A stretch of DNA of 64,000 bases from Apiospora phragmitis (taxonomy: Eukaryota; Ascomycota; Sordariomycetes; Amphisphaeriales; Apiosporaceae). The stretch lies in the NCBI GenBank assembly GCA_038363925.1, contig JAQQWL010000011.1, positions 6,386,001 to 6,450,000 of the forward strand, written 5' to 3'. Below the pieces are notes generated by a model. The model was given only the letters and a program-made list of their open reading frames with translations, made no database searches and was not told the DNA's origin. Shown here in pieces: positions 50,933-63,561 of this stretch; within the stretch, counting starts at the first letter, position 1; each line of letters begins with the position of its first letter. Position numbers and translations under genes: made by a program.

Positions 50933-53672
50933 ATGCCCAAGGTGAAAGCTTACACTCCGGCCTGGCTGTCGCGGCCTTCTCCAGGTCACCGAGTTTTTGC
51001 CCCTTCAGCTGGGGAACCCAGGCCTTCTGCCTACTCCTCGTCGAGGTCCGATCTCACCAAGACTGGCCCGCGCCGCACAATCGCCCAGTCCGGCTCTCAG
51101 GTTTTTGTCGCTGTTGGCAAGGAGATCAGATGGGTCGACCTAATCGAGCTCAAGGAGAAATGGCAAGAGAAGGATGTGAGAGGTCGGACAGACTTCCGAA
51201 TCAAGCGCGAAGACTCCAATGGTCTCGACACGAATGAGCTGCTAGATGCTGCAGAGAAAAGAGGATTACGCCGGCTTCAGGGTGAGCATCGCGCATTCGG
51301 CATAAATGTTTCTGCTGTCAGGTTACTAACTACTGCAAGACCCTCACAGTTAATGTGGCCGCCGAAATTCGACAGCTCGTCATCTCTCCCCACGAAGACT
51401 ACCTCGCTGTCTTGACTACACATACAGTTCGCATTATCGCTGTGCCGGACTTATCCCATCTGACGTCACCCACGAATGAGGTTATCAAGCCCAAGTCGTG
51501 GACTCTCGGACCTACGACGCACGTCTTCGATCGTTCTGCTGTTGCCTCGGCACTATGGCATCCCTTGGGAGTTAACGGCTCTGCTCTAGTGACAGTCACT
51601 ACTGATGCTGTCGTGAGACTCTGGGAGTTATCCCCCAGCGATCGCTGGTCGTTCGACAAATCTACCCTGACTATCGACTTGAAGAAACTTGCAGATGGTA
51701 CCTCATTGGACCAGAACTTTGCACCCTCGAACGATGCTTCTGGGCGGAACTTCTCAGCTGACTCGTTCGAGATGGATGTGGCCTCAGCTGCTTTCGCAGG
51801 CCGAGGCTCAGGGGGGTGGTCGCCTATGACCTTGTGGGTAGCAATGGGGCAAGGCGATGTTTATGCTCTTTGCCCCTTGCTTCCATCTCGATGGGCACCT
51901 CCTCCTACCTTGATTCCCTCGCTTTCAGTGGGTATTGTTGGCAACCTAGCAGCCATCGAAGACGACCCGGTCGTGTCCCTCGCGGCTAAATTGCTTGCGC
52001 AGCAACAGCTCGACTGGATGTCCGATTTGGATAACCAGGAGCCTGTCGAGGTTGATGGCCCTCTTGGGGAGCCCCCTGCCGAAGTCTATACCAGGCCATC
52101 GCGCCCCGGTGTTGTGCCTAGATTGCAAGGTCCATTCGATTTGGAGCTTGGTGTGGACGCCGAAGATGATATGGACATAGAGCTTACGGATATTTTCGTT
52201 ATCGGGCAAAAGCTGGATACCGACGAGCTGATGATGGGGGAAGATGAGGAGCTGGAAGTTGACGATATCGATCAAGAGGGTCTGTCACTTAATGTGATCT
52301 GTCTCCTTTCGTCAAGTGGGCAATTGCGGATATGCCTCGATCTGGAAGGGGTTCAGGCCAAATGGTTACCTCCTAAAAACAGAGTGAGGAGATCACACGA
52401 TCTCCGGATGATGAAAACGACTGCTCTCTGCTCATGTTCCAGACTCTCGACACCCTGAAGAGTATGGAAATGACAACCGATGGATGGCCCATGTTCAGCC
52501 CCGATGTTACTTCACGCTACGCCTTCTACGTCACCCACTCAACAAGTATCACATATTTATCTCTTTCACCCTGGGTTTTCCGACTCGAAAGTGAGTTGCG
52601 AGGCGAGTCGCAAAGTGGGCTGGACTTCAGGATGGATGTGCTCGTCCGAGGGCAGACCTCCACTCGTGAGAGGCTCTACACAAATCCAAGCCAGGGTGAC
52701 AATTACCTGCCATTAGCAGCGGCGGTGGCTATTCGTGATCCGGACCTCGGCTACTTCATATTATCTGCGACCCCATTCGAGCCCATCGCCGTTGTGTTCG
52801 AGACTCCTGAGGATGAGTTTGAGACGATTCGCTCTGTTTCGCCCATGGTCCACCAAGAGGTCGACGTGAAACCTCTAGACTTCTACGAGCCCCGGCCAAC
52901 TTTTCAGCCACCTCACATCTTTGAGAGAAGCTCAGCGCTTCCAGACTTACTTGAGAAGCTTCGGACGAGCCGGCACAAAGCGATTGTGCCCCAGGAAGTG
53001 CGCCTGTCTCCTGTGACATTGCAAGTCTTCACCGATGTTCACCAGCTCCTGAGCGAAGAGACACATGGACTGGGCGCGGCGACATCCGAATTGTTCCGTC
53101 GTTTGGAAAGCCTGCAACATGAATTAAGGCAACAAATCACCAAGGCGCACGAGGTCAAGGCGAGAGTAGAGGCGATCACGGGCGAGGATCATGCGGGAGA
53201 CGGGGCTCCTGAATCAAGCAAGGCGGCCATCGAACGTCGCCTGGAAGCAGCTAAGCAAAAGAGCGGCGAGCTTAATCGCAGGCTCGAGAAGATGAGGAAG
53301 ACAGTCAGCAAGGGGACTACTCGCGAACTAAGCGATAAGGAGAGAGCCTGGGTCAACGAAGTGAACGCCCTGGACGCTAGTCTGTATGGGTCTGACGCAC
53401 CTACGGCAGATGGGCCTTCTCGCTTGAAGCACCTCGGCAAGAGGTACGATGAGGCGAAGGCACTCAGGGATGAATTGGTTCCCAGGGCAGAAAAGCTTGC
53501 CAACCCGGATGGCGACAGGGAAGACGGCTCAAGGCCATCCACGCCGGATCTCCGAATACCCTCCGAGCTCCGGAAAGCGAAGCTGAAGCAGGTACAAGGG
53601 TTACTCGAACGCGAATCGGCTCTGGTCGATGCAGTCAAGTCGAGGTTAGAGAAAATGTCTGTCACAGGCTGA
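50933..53672 (+). CDS. NUP82: Nucleoporin Nup82 (NUP88 family)
   Basis: Cytoplasmic-side nuclear-pore subunit that anchors the mRNA export platform with Nup159 and Nsp1. Exons 50933-51281 and 51350-53672, 890 codons after repair. The N-terminal two thirds is a beta-propeller: VFVAVGKEIRWVDL, IRQLVISPHEDYLAVLTTHT, VASALWHPLGVNGSALVTVT and VVRLWELSPSDRWSFD are blade-like. The C-terminal part from about residue 690 is a long coiled coil (SELFRRLESLQHELRQQITK and further heptads), as required for the Nup82 complex. A single lost A in the run 52375-52379 shifts the frame; with it restored the sequence reads PPKKQSEEITRSPDDENDCS. The acceptor at 51349 is chosen because it keeps frame into NVAAEIRQL and has the branch TTACTAAC. 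Confidence 0.87.
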
Positions 53673-55184
53673 TTGGCGATGGAGGGACGAGGAGAGAGGT
53701 TACGCTAGCTCGTGCCAAGCAAACATCTGTTGTAACAATGAATGTAATAGTGACGATATTATGAGTTGGGGTAGAACATGTTGATTTCGTGCATTTGACA
53801 CAGGCAATTCGATCAAATCCAGTTGATCTGTGAGGCTCTCGGCCATGGGTAACTTGATCTCGGAATGACTGGATGGGCTTTTCTGCTCCTCCAGCTGATT
53901 TCCTGGCACATGTCGCTACTGTGGGGTTCGTTGAGCAAGAAAGGTGTGTTAGACAGCGACTGTTTTGTCGATCACTTCCTGATTCCTTCCTTCGTCTCCT
54001 ATTTATACCTACATGTATCATATGCCGTGGCGGGGTTGGGCAGGCACTGCGACGATCCTCTGTGAAAACGTGGAGGTCTGGACCGGGTCTGGGGGTGCCC
54101 AGTAGTGTCAGACAGACATGCAGCCTTGCGTGCGTTGGCCGAGTCCGATGTCACGCAAAGTCGGCCGAGGACGATGAGATGGTGTCGAAAGTGGTGAGTG
54201 AAGCTTGGACGCCTTTAGGAGCAATCGGCTTGCTTTCCTTCGCAATGAGCTGTCAGTCGGCCGTCTTTCTCTCTCATTCGCAAGTATAAGTATTTAAGCT
54301 GGCCCCCTTTCCCTCTGCCAGCAAGCTTTTGTGCTGCTCGCTTTTCCGTCTATTTTCTTGCGATACCAGCTCTTTGGGACACCTTGGGCCATTCGTCTTA
54401 CAACACAGCACTGCAACAGCAAACCGCTGATCTTTCGATGCTCATAGGTCCAGACTCTCCAACCCCCATCCGGCTGCAGTGCAAGCACACCCATGTTCCC
54501 GCCTCGCCTCACTTTACTTTCTCAATGGCCCGGCAGTCGGGTTTCTTGCCACCATAACCCTATCTGGGTTGATGCCATATGCGGTCTCGAAGTTAATATT
54601 GAGACCCGATACAGCTGATATAGCTTCGATACTTATATTATTCAGTCGCCACTCCATCTATGCTTCGGTCTGTATACTTGTCGGGCAACAGTTCCCGGGT
54701 TCAGGCTGATAGAAATTGGCTGCCTTTCGAGTTGCGACGTCGAGACGTCTTGGAAAATGGTGAGGCGGCGGCGATACGAGGTGTTACAGGAACAAGGGGA
54801 TACCTGCCTAATAAGATAGAGCAAGCATGATGGTGACGCTGTGATACACTCCATCTCTCCTTTGTCTGGACTCGCATGCCAGAACCACGGGAGCTCCAAT
54901 CAAAGACATGTTCGTACCAGGCAAGCGGGTAGTTGCTTTTGGGCCTTGTTCTGGCTGATGGCGCTGCGAGGGTCGGTCACCTCGAGGAATATCCTTATCA
55001 ATGGTCTTGGCCTCCTGGTGCTCTTTGGCATCAATACACTTGTTTGTGTATATAAGCAAGCGATCCGCTGTCAGAATGCATACCATCGTAGATCACGATT
55101 CATCCGACATTGTTCATGTTGCTCGTCCCGGCAGTCTCCCTGATTCACCAATTGCTCCCTCATCCCTATTCCCCTATCCAAACC
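53673..55184. other. Intergenic region of 1.5 kb
   Basis: No gene supported; frames present are short and lack recognisable sequence. Confidence 0.5.
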
Positions 55185-56804
55185 ATGGCGCCAGCCGGTT
55201 TGCAGATGGTGCTTGTTGACTACAGGGGTCAAATCATTGGTGCGTTCTTGCTTCCCTTCAACACATTGTTAAGTGAGTTCAAACAGACTGACCTAGGGTT
55301 GCCTCAGAGAACTGCGAGTTCCTCACTGCCAAAGCTGAATTCATCTCCATCATCACGGCCAAAGAGCCGACTGGCAAAATCAAGGCCATTGTCCTCCGTA
55401 CTACTAATAACAGCGAGACGCGAGAGCCTCTGATCGCCTCGGATCCTTTCGACACGGTCCAAGCAGCCATTGAGTCGCTACACGCGAAGTCCTCCGAGGC
55501 CGTCCAGCTCTACATCATGACCAATGGCTACGCGGAGCCCCGCGACCTCGACGAGGTCAAGGACGATGGTGGTGACGAGGACGACAATGAGGATGACAAT
55601 GCATCTGTCGTGTCCAGCGACTCGGCGGCGTCGAGTAACGCCCCGTCTGTATGGAGTGCGACCTCGGATACTGCGGCTGAGGTAATCACCCCTGCCCAAA
55701 CGACATCCTCCTCCTCTTCCCGAGGAAGCCGGCCAGCTCCCCTTCCGGCTACCAAAAGCCCCAAGAAAAGCAAGGCTACCAATGGCCGCAAAGGCCGCAA
55801 GCCCCCTACTACTGCTGCTGCCGCTGCTGCTCGGAAACCCCACGACGATTACTACAGTGAAGACGACGATGATGATGACACAGAGCCTCCTCGCGTGAGA
55901 ATCATCCACAACCCCGTGAGACAAACGGCGCCCCCTTCATCGAAAGCTGCAGGACGTCACACGCCTCGCCAACCCCCACCGCCGCCATCGTGGTCTGGCC
56001 CTGGCGCACCCACTCCATCATCACACGGTTTTGGCTTCGTCTCGCACCCGGGCCCTCCTCCCCCTGACATGGGCGCCCACCCGCAGTATGCTCCAAATCA
56101 GAGAGCGATGCCCCCACCTCCGCCGCCGCAACCCTCCATGGCCCATGGTCTACCCCTTATCAGGTCCACCACTACCACCACCACCACCACCACCACCAGG
56201 GGCGGCACCGGCACCGGCACCGCCTCATATGGGCGGGAATGGCGCGAATCTTCGGGTTGTGCAATACCAACAGCAGCTGCTGCAGCGACAACAACAGCAG
56301 CGACAACAGCAGCAAGCTATGATGACTTACAACGCCCACAATGCCAACAATGCCAACCATGCGCCGCCGCCCGCAAAGCTGCACGACGTCCGCCTCACCA
56401 TCACCTGGCTCCACCACTCCTCCGCCCGCGTCCTCGAGACGGTGCGCCCCTCGCTGCGCGCCCTGCAGGACGCCGCCCTCGCCTACGTCCGCAGCAACCC
56501 GCACGCCTTTGAGAACGTGACGGCCGCCGACACCGCCCCCTCGCCGCTGCTGCCCCTTCCTCCTCCTCCTCCTCCTCCTCAAGCGTGCATGCGGCCAGGG
56601 GGCGCCCCGCCGCCTCCTCCTCCCATGGCCATGACGACCGGCGTCTGGGCTCTGCGGTCCGTCGTCAAGAGGGCCTGGTTCGGCGACGAGAGCTGGGACC
56701 TCGCGAGCTACCGGGGCGGCGACGACCTGACTAGGCTGTTCGCCTCGCTGGGGCAGGGGACCATTCCCCGGCTCGAGGTCGAGGTGGACTACCCGCGTCC
56801 GTAA
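55185..56804 (+). CDS. Proline- and serine-rich fungal protein of unknown function
   Basis: Exons 55185-55239 and 55308-56804; 516 codons after removing one extra C in the run 56153-56156. The N-terminus MAPAGLQMVLVDYRGQIIEN and CEFLTAKAEFISIITAKEP look like a small folded domain (about residues 1-95). It is followed by an acidic/Ser stretch, an Ala-rich basic stretch (SPKKSKATNGRKGRK) and a proline-rich region with pure (CCA)n and (CCT)n codon runs, a Gln-rich QQQQRQQQQ segment, and a second folded-looking C-terminal part (LHDVRLTITWLHHSSARVLE to LEVEVDYPRP). No known domain recognised. Composition suggests a nuclear or scaffold protein; that is inference. Confidence 0.7.
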
Positions 56805-58561
56805 GCGTGGGGTGGCGCGCCCCGGGGGGGGGGGGTTGCTACGTGTATGTTTTCCGATCGGTTGAGCTATTTCTTTTTCTTTTTCATCTCGGTATCTTTT
56901 CAATGGTCTGTTCTATCCCGGCTTTTTCTCTTATTTCTCCTCTAGAAAAGTCTAGAAACGGAACATGTCATTTTCCCTTCCTGCTTGTGTGGGTGTCTTG
57001 AGTGGGTGGGTGGACAAACGGCGGTCCCGCCGCGGGTTATCAGCACGTGGGAATATGAAGCCATTGGTATATTTATTTTGGGGGTGGGGGTCGGAAGTTA
57101 CGAAACGTCAACTTTGTTTACGAGCATGCGATAGTTGCTATCTCTCTCCTCACTCGACATTCGTGTTCTGCTGCGGCTGTGTTGTTGGTCTGCCGAGACC
57201 CGGGCGGACCCCTTACTACTGCCGGACTACGACCCGGGAACAGTTAGAAATTCCCTCAAAGGTCGTTTATACTGAAGCTTCACTTTGAGTTACGACTCCC
57301 ACCCTCCCTTGCATGATTGGGAAGCGCTGGGGGGTGGAGTCGTGATGCGTGGCGCCCGCGGGGGTTACTTATGGATTAACGGGGGAGGGGGATGAGGGAG
57401 CCCGCAATCAATATGATGATTCAACATCATCCGAAGCCGCAGCTTAGTCCTGGCAGTCCAACAAGGCCGCTACGGACATGATATAGTTCCAAGAAGAGGA
57501 TATCTCGAGAAACTATCGGTTTGTAGGGTGCGGGCAATTCTCGACTCCGCCCCTTTATTACTGTCTTTTTACATCACCCCTTATGGTACATTAACAGGTA
57601 AATAGAAATCTTGGAAGCAGCTGTATTTTTCTTCAAGCATTTTACTGTTGTATTTACTGTGGGTTTTATACAAACTAATCCGGTTTCTATACGTGTATTG
57701 GACGAGTGATGTTTACTCAGCTTGAACTATAGATGCCACTGTTGTTTGGGAAACCGGATGGAGATCGACAATGTCCGATGGTAGTTGTTCATGTGTATCC
57801 TCAACTTGGCCTGCATATGCACCAAGCGGTCTACAACGGTGTACGCTGTGGTGGCGGTGAGGCGAACAAGGCTGAGAGAGCCATCACACCGCTTTCCACC
57901 TCCCACCCCTTTGTCCTCGTAGGCGAGCACATAGGATTGGCCGAAAGGCAGCCATCTCGGAATTTGATGCCGGCCTTCGGCTCCTAACAGACAAATCAAT
58001 GCTCGATTTCTATTTCTATTTATGTACAAAGGCCATGTGGCACCGACCGTCCATGTTCATCCAAGCTCCGCTGGTCGAATTGACCAATCACACCAAAACA
58101 GGCGCCCAAGTCATCGTTTTCCTTTTCGCTATGTCGTGCTCGGGCAACGCCAGGTTTGAGTTGCACTCGCTGCGACGGCGTCGCCATGAAATTCTTTGAG
58201 AAATCGCTCGCCTTACTAAGTCGGACTACGTCGGAATGGACTGCATGCCGTTGCATCCGGAACGCCTGGTACTTCTTCCTTCCCCGGGTGCATCGGGGAC
58301 ATCCAGCCAGGGCAGCCTATCGTATCAAGTTATTCGGCGCGCAGCATGATAAGGTTCGTGTCCTATGCAGCTGTCTTAGACAAGCACGACTCACCTGCCT
58401 CGCTCCGACCGGGCGACGACCATGCAATATTGGCTGGACTATAGAGCTCGCTGCGGTCTTCAAAGCCAAAACGCAACCTACTTCAAAATATGTAGCTGGG
58501 CTCAAGTGGGCAGGTAAGCTTACTTAGCCAGGTTCCGAAAACCCGCGGGGGTCATGCGGCA
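56805..58561. other. Intergenic region of about 1.8 kb
   Basis: No gene supported. A 12-base poly-G run lies at 56824-56835 just after the preceding stop codon. Confidence 0.5.
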
Positions 58562-59498
58562 TTACTTTCTCTCTGAACCCTCATGGGCCGCGTCACCGGC
58601 GCTGGCGTCGATATTTTTCGCCTTCTCTGGGTCTTCATATGGGGCGTTAATTCTGCCAGTTGGCTGCTGTTTGGAACGCCAAGGGGGCGTCGAGCCCTGA
58701 GTGCTCACCGCACCTACGGCCTCCTTAGCAGCACCCGTGTTTGCAGAACCACGCATGTAGGCCTGACCAGGTGGCTTCGTAGTGTTTGAAATCTCCGGTA
58801 TTGGACTTGACGGGACACATAATGGACTCGACAAAGGCTGGAGTGTCTCGGATCCCGTGCTCGGAGTCCCATAGTCTTCCTGAGTGTCGTCAGCAGCCAT
58901 GGAGTGATCCCCTTTGGCTCCCTCATAGAGCGTGGCCCGGCTGGCCTTTATCAATTCCTCCTTGACTATATCGTCCTTAAGTCTCTCGTCCCGTTCAGCC
59001 GCGGGGGCATCGAAGAACAAGCCGCGGTAAAAGGCGTCTTTCTGGATTCTTGTCATATAGGCATCTGCAACACGGTCACTGCGTACACTGCGTTGACGGT
59101 CGAGCTAGAAACACCAGTCAGCGGGGGTAGGATTGTACTGGCCATGGAGGACCTCTTCACATAGTGGTCGGAGGTTGCAGGCATTAATACTGAAGAGGTG
59201 CCGAGAGGTGATAGGGAGAAGAAGAAGGAAAGGAAAAATCACTGCTTACAAAATCAAGAGCACCCTTCATATACTTCTTCATGTACTCGAGGAGTTCCTC
59301 AACGTATCCAACATCGATGTCGTCTTCAAAGTCGTGGCCCCCATTGATTCCCTCATTCAACTTGGTCGCGAAGCTCAGAGGTTTGTCATGGTGAACACCC
59401 TTACAAACCAGAGCGCAGACGATCCGAACGTCGTTGGAACTCCAGGAACGAGAAAGTCTGGGGGAATTGCAGCTACGTGACGAATAGAGCGAGGACAT
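58562..59498 (-). CDS. Unknown protein, two exons
   Basis: Exons on minus 59498-59250 and 59104-58562 join in phase (GALDF|LDRQRSVRSDRV), 263 codons. The middle part, DVGYVEELLEYMKKYMKGAL to YMTRIQKDAFYRGLFFDAPA and KDDIVKEELIKASRATLYEG, has the composition of a helical folded region; the C-terminal 90 residues are Ser/Pro/Thr-rich and disordered. The N-terminal 50 residues are less convincing and could contain an unrecognised intron or a different start. I recognise no domain. Transcribed in the same direction as PIK1, about 0.9 kb downstream of it. Confidence 0.55.
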
Positions 59499-60412
59499 GC
59501 TGAATGCTCGTCGTGGTTGCAGAGGGTAGGAGAGGAAAGTAGTGTCAAGCTGAGCAGGCTGGATGTCATCGACAAGCCTGTCCTTGTGAAAATACAGAAT
59601 GATAATTCGTCAGCCCTACATCCAGAGTTGAGCGATGTGATGAGATGGCCGGAACCCCCTATCGTCGTCCGTTGAGGTGAGTTGATGCAAGGATGGCCGA
59701 TGTGGGAAAATATGCCCTCTAATCAGCATCACTACAAGCTCGAGGAATACTGTAGAACGATGAGAGGATGCTTAAGCCATAAACAGCTGAGGTTCTATAG
59801 TGGCGAGGCGGGTAGGTAGTCGAGAGGCAGCCGAGTTCCCTTGGACTCGCCCGCTTTTCACAGGACACACCACTCGAAGAGAGAAAGAGCGAGCCAGAGG
59901 TACTTTCCTAGCAGCAAAACAAGGGTAGAATATACCATAACGCCGATTTCCTGACATTGGGGAGCAGCGACACATGCGGGCGACTGCAGTGCCGGGGGCA
60001 GCAACTAAGGTAGAGAGCAGCAAACAGTATGTTGGTATTGCGTGGGTGAAATCAGTATCGGTATGTGTATATATAGATAGATATTCACGCATCGGACTTC
60101 AAGTAGGCCATCATTGCCCACCAAAATCCTGTTCATTTCAGCCCAACATGCCTTTTCGGATGAAGAACTATCCTGTTCTGCTCAACCACGAGTCTATAGC
60201 CTGACAACGCCGCCCAGATGCCATAGTGATCCTGCTTATGCCACCCACCCTCCTGGCCTCCCCTTCCTCAAGCCAAGCCGCTCAAGAGCGCTATGAGTTC
60301 CAAGTTTAATATATGCCCTGCGTCCGATATTGGAAGGTATCATAGCTGAGATCACCGGATTAGTATATATATATATATATCCGAGGTACACGGGGAAAAA
60401 AAGAGAGATAAC
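59499..60412. other. Intergenic region, PIK1 3' side
   Basis: No gene supported. It includes an (AT)n run at 60364-60380 close to the PIK1 stop codon, probably in the 3' UTR. Confidence 0.5.
60364..60380. repeat. (AT)n microsatellite
   Basis: Uninterrupted TA/AT run about 35 bases beyond the PIK1 stop codon. Confidence 0.85.
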
Positions 60413-63400
60413 TCACAGTCGCGTGTAGTAACTACCCAATGACTTTCCGACCAAGTCCGTCTCCACAAAGTTTTCTGCCTCCTCGGCACTGAGGTGCAGC
60501 TGGAAGCGCTGCCTCAGGGTGTTGGTGACATGTGCGATGCCTACCGCAAAGCAGGGCATTTTCGAGTCGCGGCCCATCATGCTCACGAGATCGATGATTT
60601 TGTCCGCAGAACGGCGTAACGCTACACCCACATGATCAGTATGAAGCCTCCCAACTGGCCGTATCCTAGTTTCCGACTCACCTTGGAACGCTTGCTTGCA
60701 CAGCTTCTTGAAATCTTCGAAATCCTCCGAGCCCACACCACCCAGGACTTCGACATATTCATGGGTCAGCTTGAAAGGGGCCGCCTCGAAACCAACCGAA
60801 CCGGGAGAGTTGGACAGCATGAAACCAAAATCGATGTGGATAATGTGCCCCTCGTTGTCGACGAGGACATTGCCGTTATGGCGGTCCTTTAGTTGGATAA
60901 CGTAGGAGATGACACTGTAGGCCGCCAATGACCGCTTGAACGCATCAACCGCTGCTCTGTGGGCGTCGCTATCTACAGCCCCAAACGTCTTCACGAAATG
61001 GTCCTTGAGCGTCGCTATGCGCCGTCGTGGATTCGCTCCAGAATCGATGGTTGCCAAGGTCAAGCTTCGCTTCAAAGAATGCAACGACACGCCATTTGTA
61101 ATGGTCTCGACAAGACCAGAGGATTCGCCAGTGACTAATATTCGCATAAGTTTAACCCATACGGGAGTACCTGCTTCGACCCAGATTTTGTCGCACACTT
61201 GAATCAGCTGGCAAGCAAATGCTTCTTGCCGAAGATCTGCCCCTGTCTTGACGATGACGCTCACCAGATCCCAGCTTTTCATCCACCCGTAAGGTGATGA
61301 CTTGCGAATACGCTCTTTCTTTTGCTGCCAGGCTTCGCCGAAGACTGCGGCGCTAGGGTCATCCCTATCACCTTTCCGCTGAACCCCGCCCGTCATGGCA
61401 TCGTTTTCCATCCGCGCCTGGCCCGCGCTTTCAATCAAGGCTGGCTCCAAGTCGGGCTCGGGCTCGGGATTGGGATTCTCAGCGGCAGCGGCAGCGGCGG
61501 CATTCGCGGCGCTTGCTCGTGCGATGATCAGGTCGAAAGTTGGACCTTGGCCGTCATCTACGTCGAAATTCTGTTCCTCGAGGCTCTGCATGCTCGCAAT
61601 GATCTTAGCTCGGATAGCAGCAACCTCGTTGCGTGGCCGTTTGCCGCTGGTGGCCTCCAGCTGAGCCAGCATTTGCGACGCAGTCCGCATGTGGGTTGCT
61701 AATGCGGAAAAGTCCGGCTGGTCTACCGAGTTGTTGATCGGGTTGGTGATGGTCATTTTCCTCAGAGTTCCTGAAATCCCCGGGCTACTAGATCGCGAGG
61801 TAGATGTGGCCGAGGTTCTCGGTGTTGCTGTCATATCCGACACATTAGAGATGGTGGTAGTGCCGCTAGGCAAACGCACCGGGTGTGCTGGAAGCTTGCC
61901 GTCCTTCTTGTTCGCCGCGTCATCATCGAAAGGCTTCAGCATAGGTGAGCTACCAAGGTCACCAGAGGTAGGCTCGAAGACGCTGTCAACAATCGGATTA
62001 GCTGACTCCCCGGCTCGCCCGTTCGCCGACATCCTCGGCGCATCGCTTAGATCGAAAAGACGCTTGCGAATACCCTGCTCGGCCAAGAGAGTCGCAATCA
62101 ATCTCTGGTTGTCTGCCGAGTCGGGATCAAATGTGAAATCGTCTCTCAGAATCTCCACCATTAACAAGAAAGGTACCTTCTCTGCACTATTCAACACTGT
62201 AGCCTCTGCCGGATTTACTCTCACAATCCGGTGGTGGCGACTTCTCGAAGGCGAACCGTCAACTAGCGTAGGAGGACATATCACAGGGATGTCTAATTCG
62301 GCGGGCAGGTCCCTCGCAATGAGCGCCAACTCCGCGCGCAGGGCGCTGAGACGAGCTTGCTTGGGGACGATAACGAGACGATTCGAGATGTCTTCGAGCG
62401 CGGTCAGGAAAGCGGTCTGGCAGCGGAAGTAATTTTGGCGCAAAAGGCGAGCTTTTTGTATCGATGTCATCTCGGACTGATTCAGGAGCGTCTTGACATG
62501 GTGGGAATGTCTACGTGAAAGGTTGTCGGCTGGGCGGGGGAAGACCGCTGACATCGGTGTCGCTGGTTGCGTGACTCTGCCCGGAGTGCGTATATCAGGC
62601 AGGGGAAGCGAAGACGAGCTCAGCCGCGCATCTAGCAATTTGCTGTCAATATAAGCCGGTTTGCGCCCATTCTTATTATTCGGCGCATCTTTCGGCGACG
62701 AGCCAGCCGACGGCGAGCGTGCTAGTACAGGCGGCGGCGACTTGGGTTCTGTCGGTGATTTGATCTCCTCGGAGTACAGCGAGCTCGTTGTTCGGTGGCC
62801 CTCGCGGCGCCTCGAAGACTTCGTTGTCCCGGCAGTTACAGTTTGGCTCCTCATTGGTTTAGGCGTCTGACTTGTTTCCGAGATGACGTCGCCATCTGGC
62901 TGAGCCCTCCTCGCTTGCGCGACAGCTAAAGGGCCGGCCCATTGTGGCAGCAGTGGCACTCCTATGCTTGCTATCACGAAACTGGCCAAAACCGTAACAG
63001 GGAGAATGTTCTCCTTGATCTTCTCATGCCTTACTGTATCCGAGTGGCCGAAGACGATATGTTGCACCTTGTTGTACACCCTCCGGCAGGTTCTGAAAGC
63101 TTGTGCTTGGGGCGTCGAGGCGAGGTCGTGCAAGTACGTTTGAAACAGCCAAAATGTCTACAAAGCGTCTCAGTATTCCCGTTCGTTCGTTCTGCCGTTA
63201 AGACAAGGACAGGGTATCAAACCAGCAGAGCAGCAGTAACCGATTCCTCGCAGAGGTCCAACAGGAATTCTTCCAAGGCCATAGACTCATTGTCGACGCT
63301 GATTATAAGGTGACATAGCTGGGGGAGGAAGAACTCGATGTCCTCGTAGGGGAACTGGCGGAGCTTCGAGCACAGGACATAATGGATGCCAACGTGATCT

Positions 63401-63561
63401 GCGTAACGTCTAGAGGAGGCGGGAGCGCGGTGGTGAGATGGGCGAACATCCTAGAGCGGGTCGGGGGCCGGGGCTACTCACGAGAGATAGGAGACGGAGA
63501 GGAAGGGATTTTGGTTGAAGACGTCGCTATCGATGAACCGCTGCAGGAGCTTCCACGACAT
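60413..63561 (-). CDS. PIK1: Phosphatidylinositol 4-kinase Pik1 (PI4K-beta)
   Basis: Kinase making PI4P on the Golgi and in the nucleus, needed for secretion. Exons on minus: 63561-63482, 63409-63223, 63157-60682, 60621-60413; 983 codons, unbroken. The start MSWKLLQRFIDSDVFNQNPF and RYADHVGIHYVLCSKLRQFP form the lipid-kinase-unique helical region typical of Pik1. A long Ser/Pro-rich linker contains MTSIQKARLLRQNYFRCQTA, the frequenin-binding type motif region. The catalytic domain includes SVIVKTGADLRQEAFACQLI (ATP-site Lys), the catalytic loop DRHNGN at residues 847-852, and HIDFGF with the metal-binding Asp at 865. It ends FVETDLVGKSLGSYYTRL. Length is slightly below the yeast protein (about 1066). 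The last intron is 60 bp, in frame and stop-free. Confidence 0.95.

Noticed and set aside
56172..56903. 243-codon open frame on the minus strand
   Set aside because: Arg/Gly-rich shadow of the proline-rich gene at 55185-56804.
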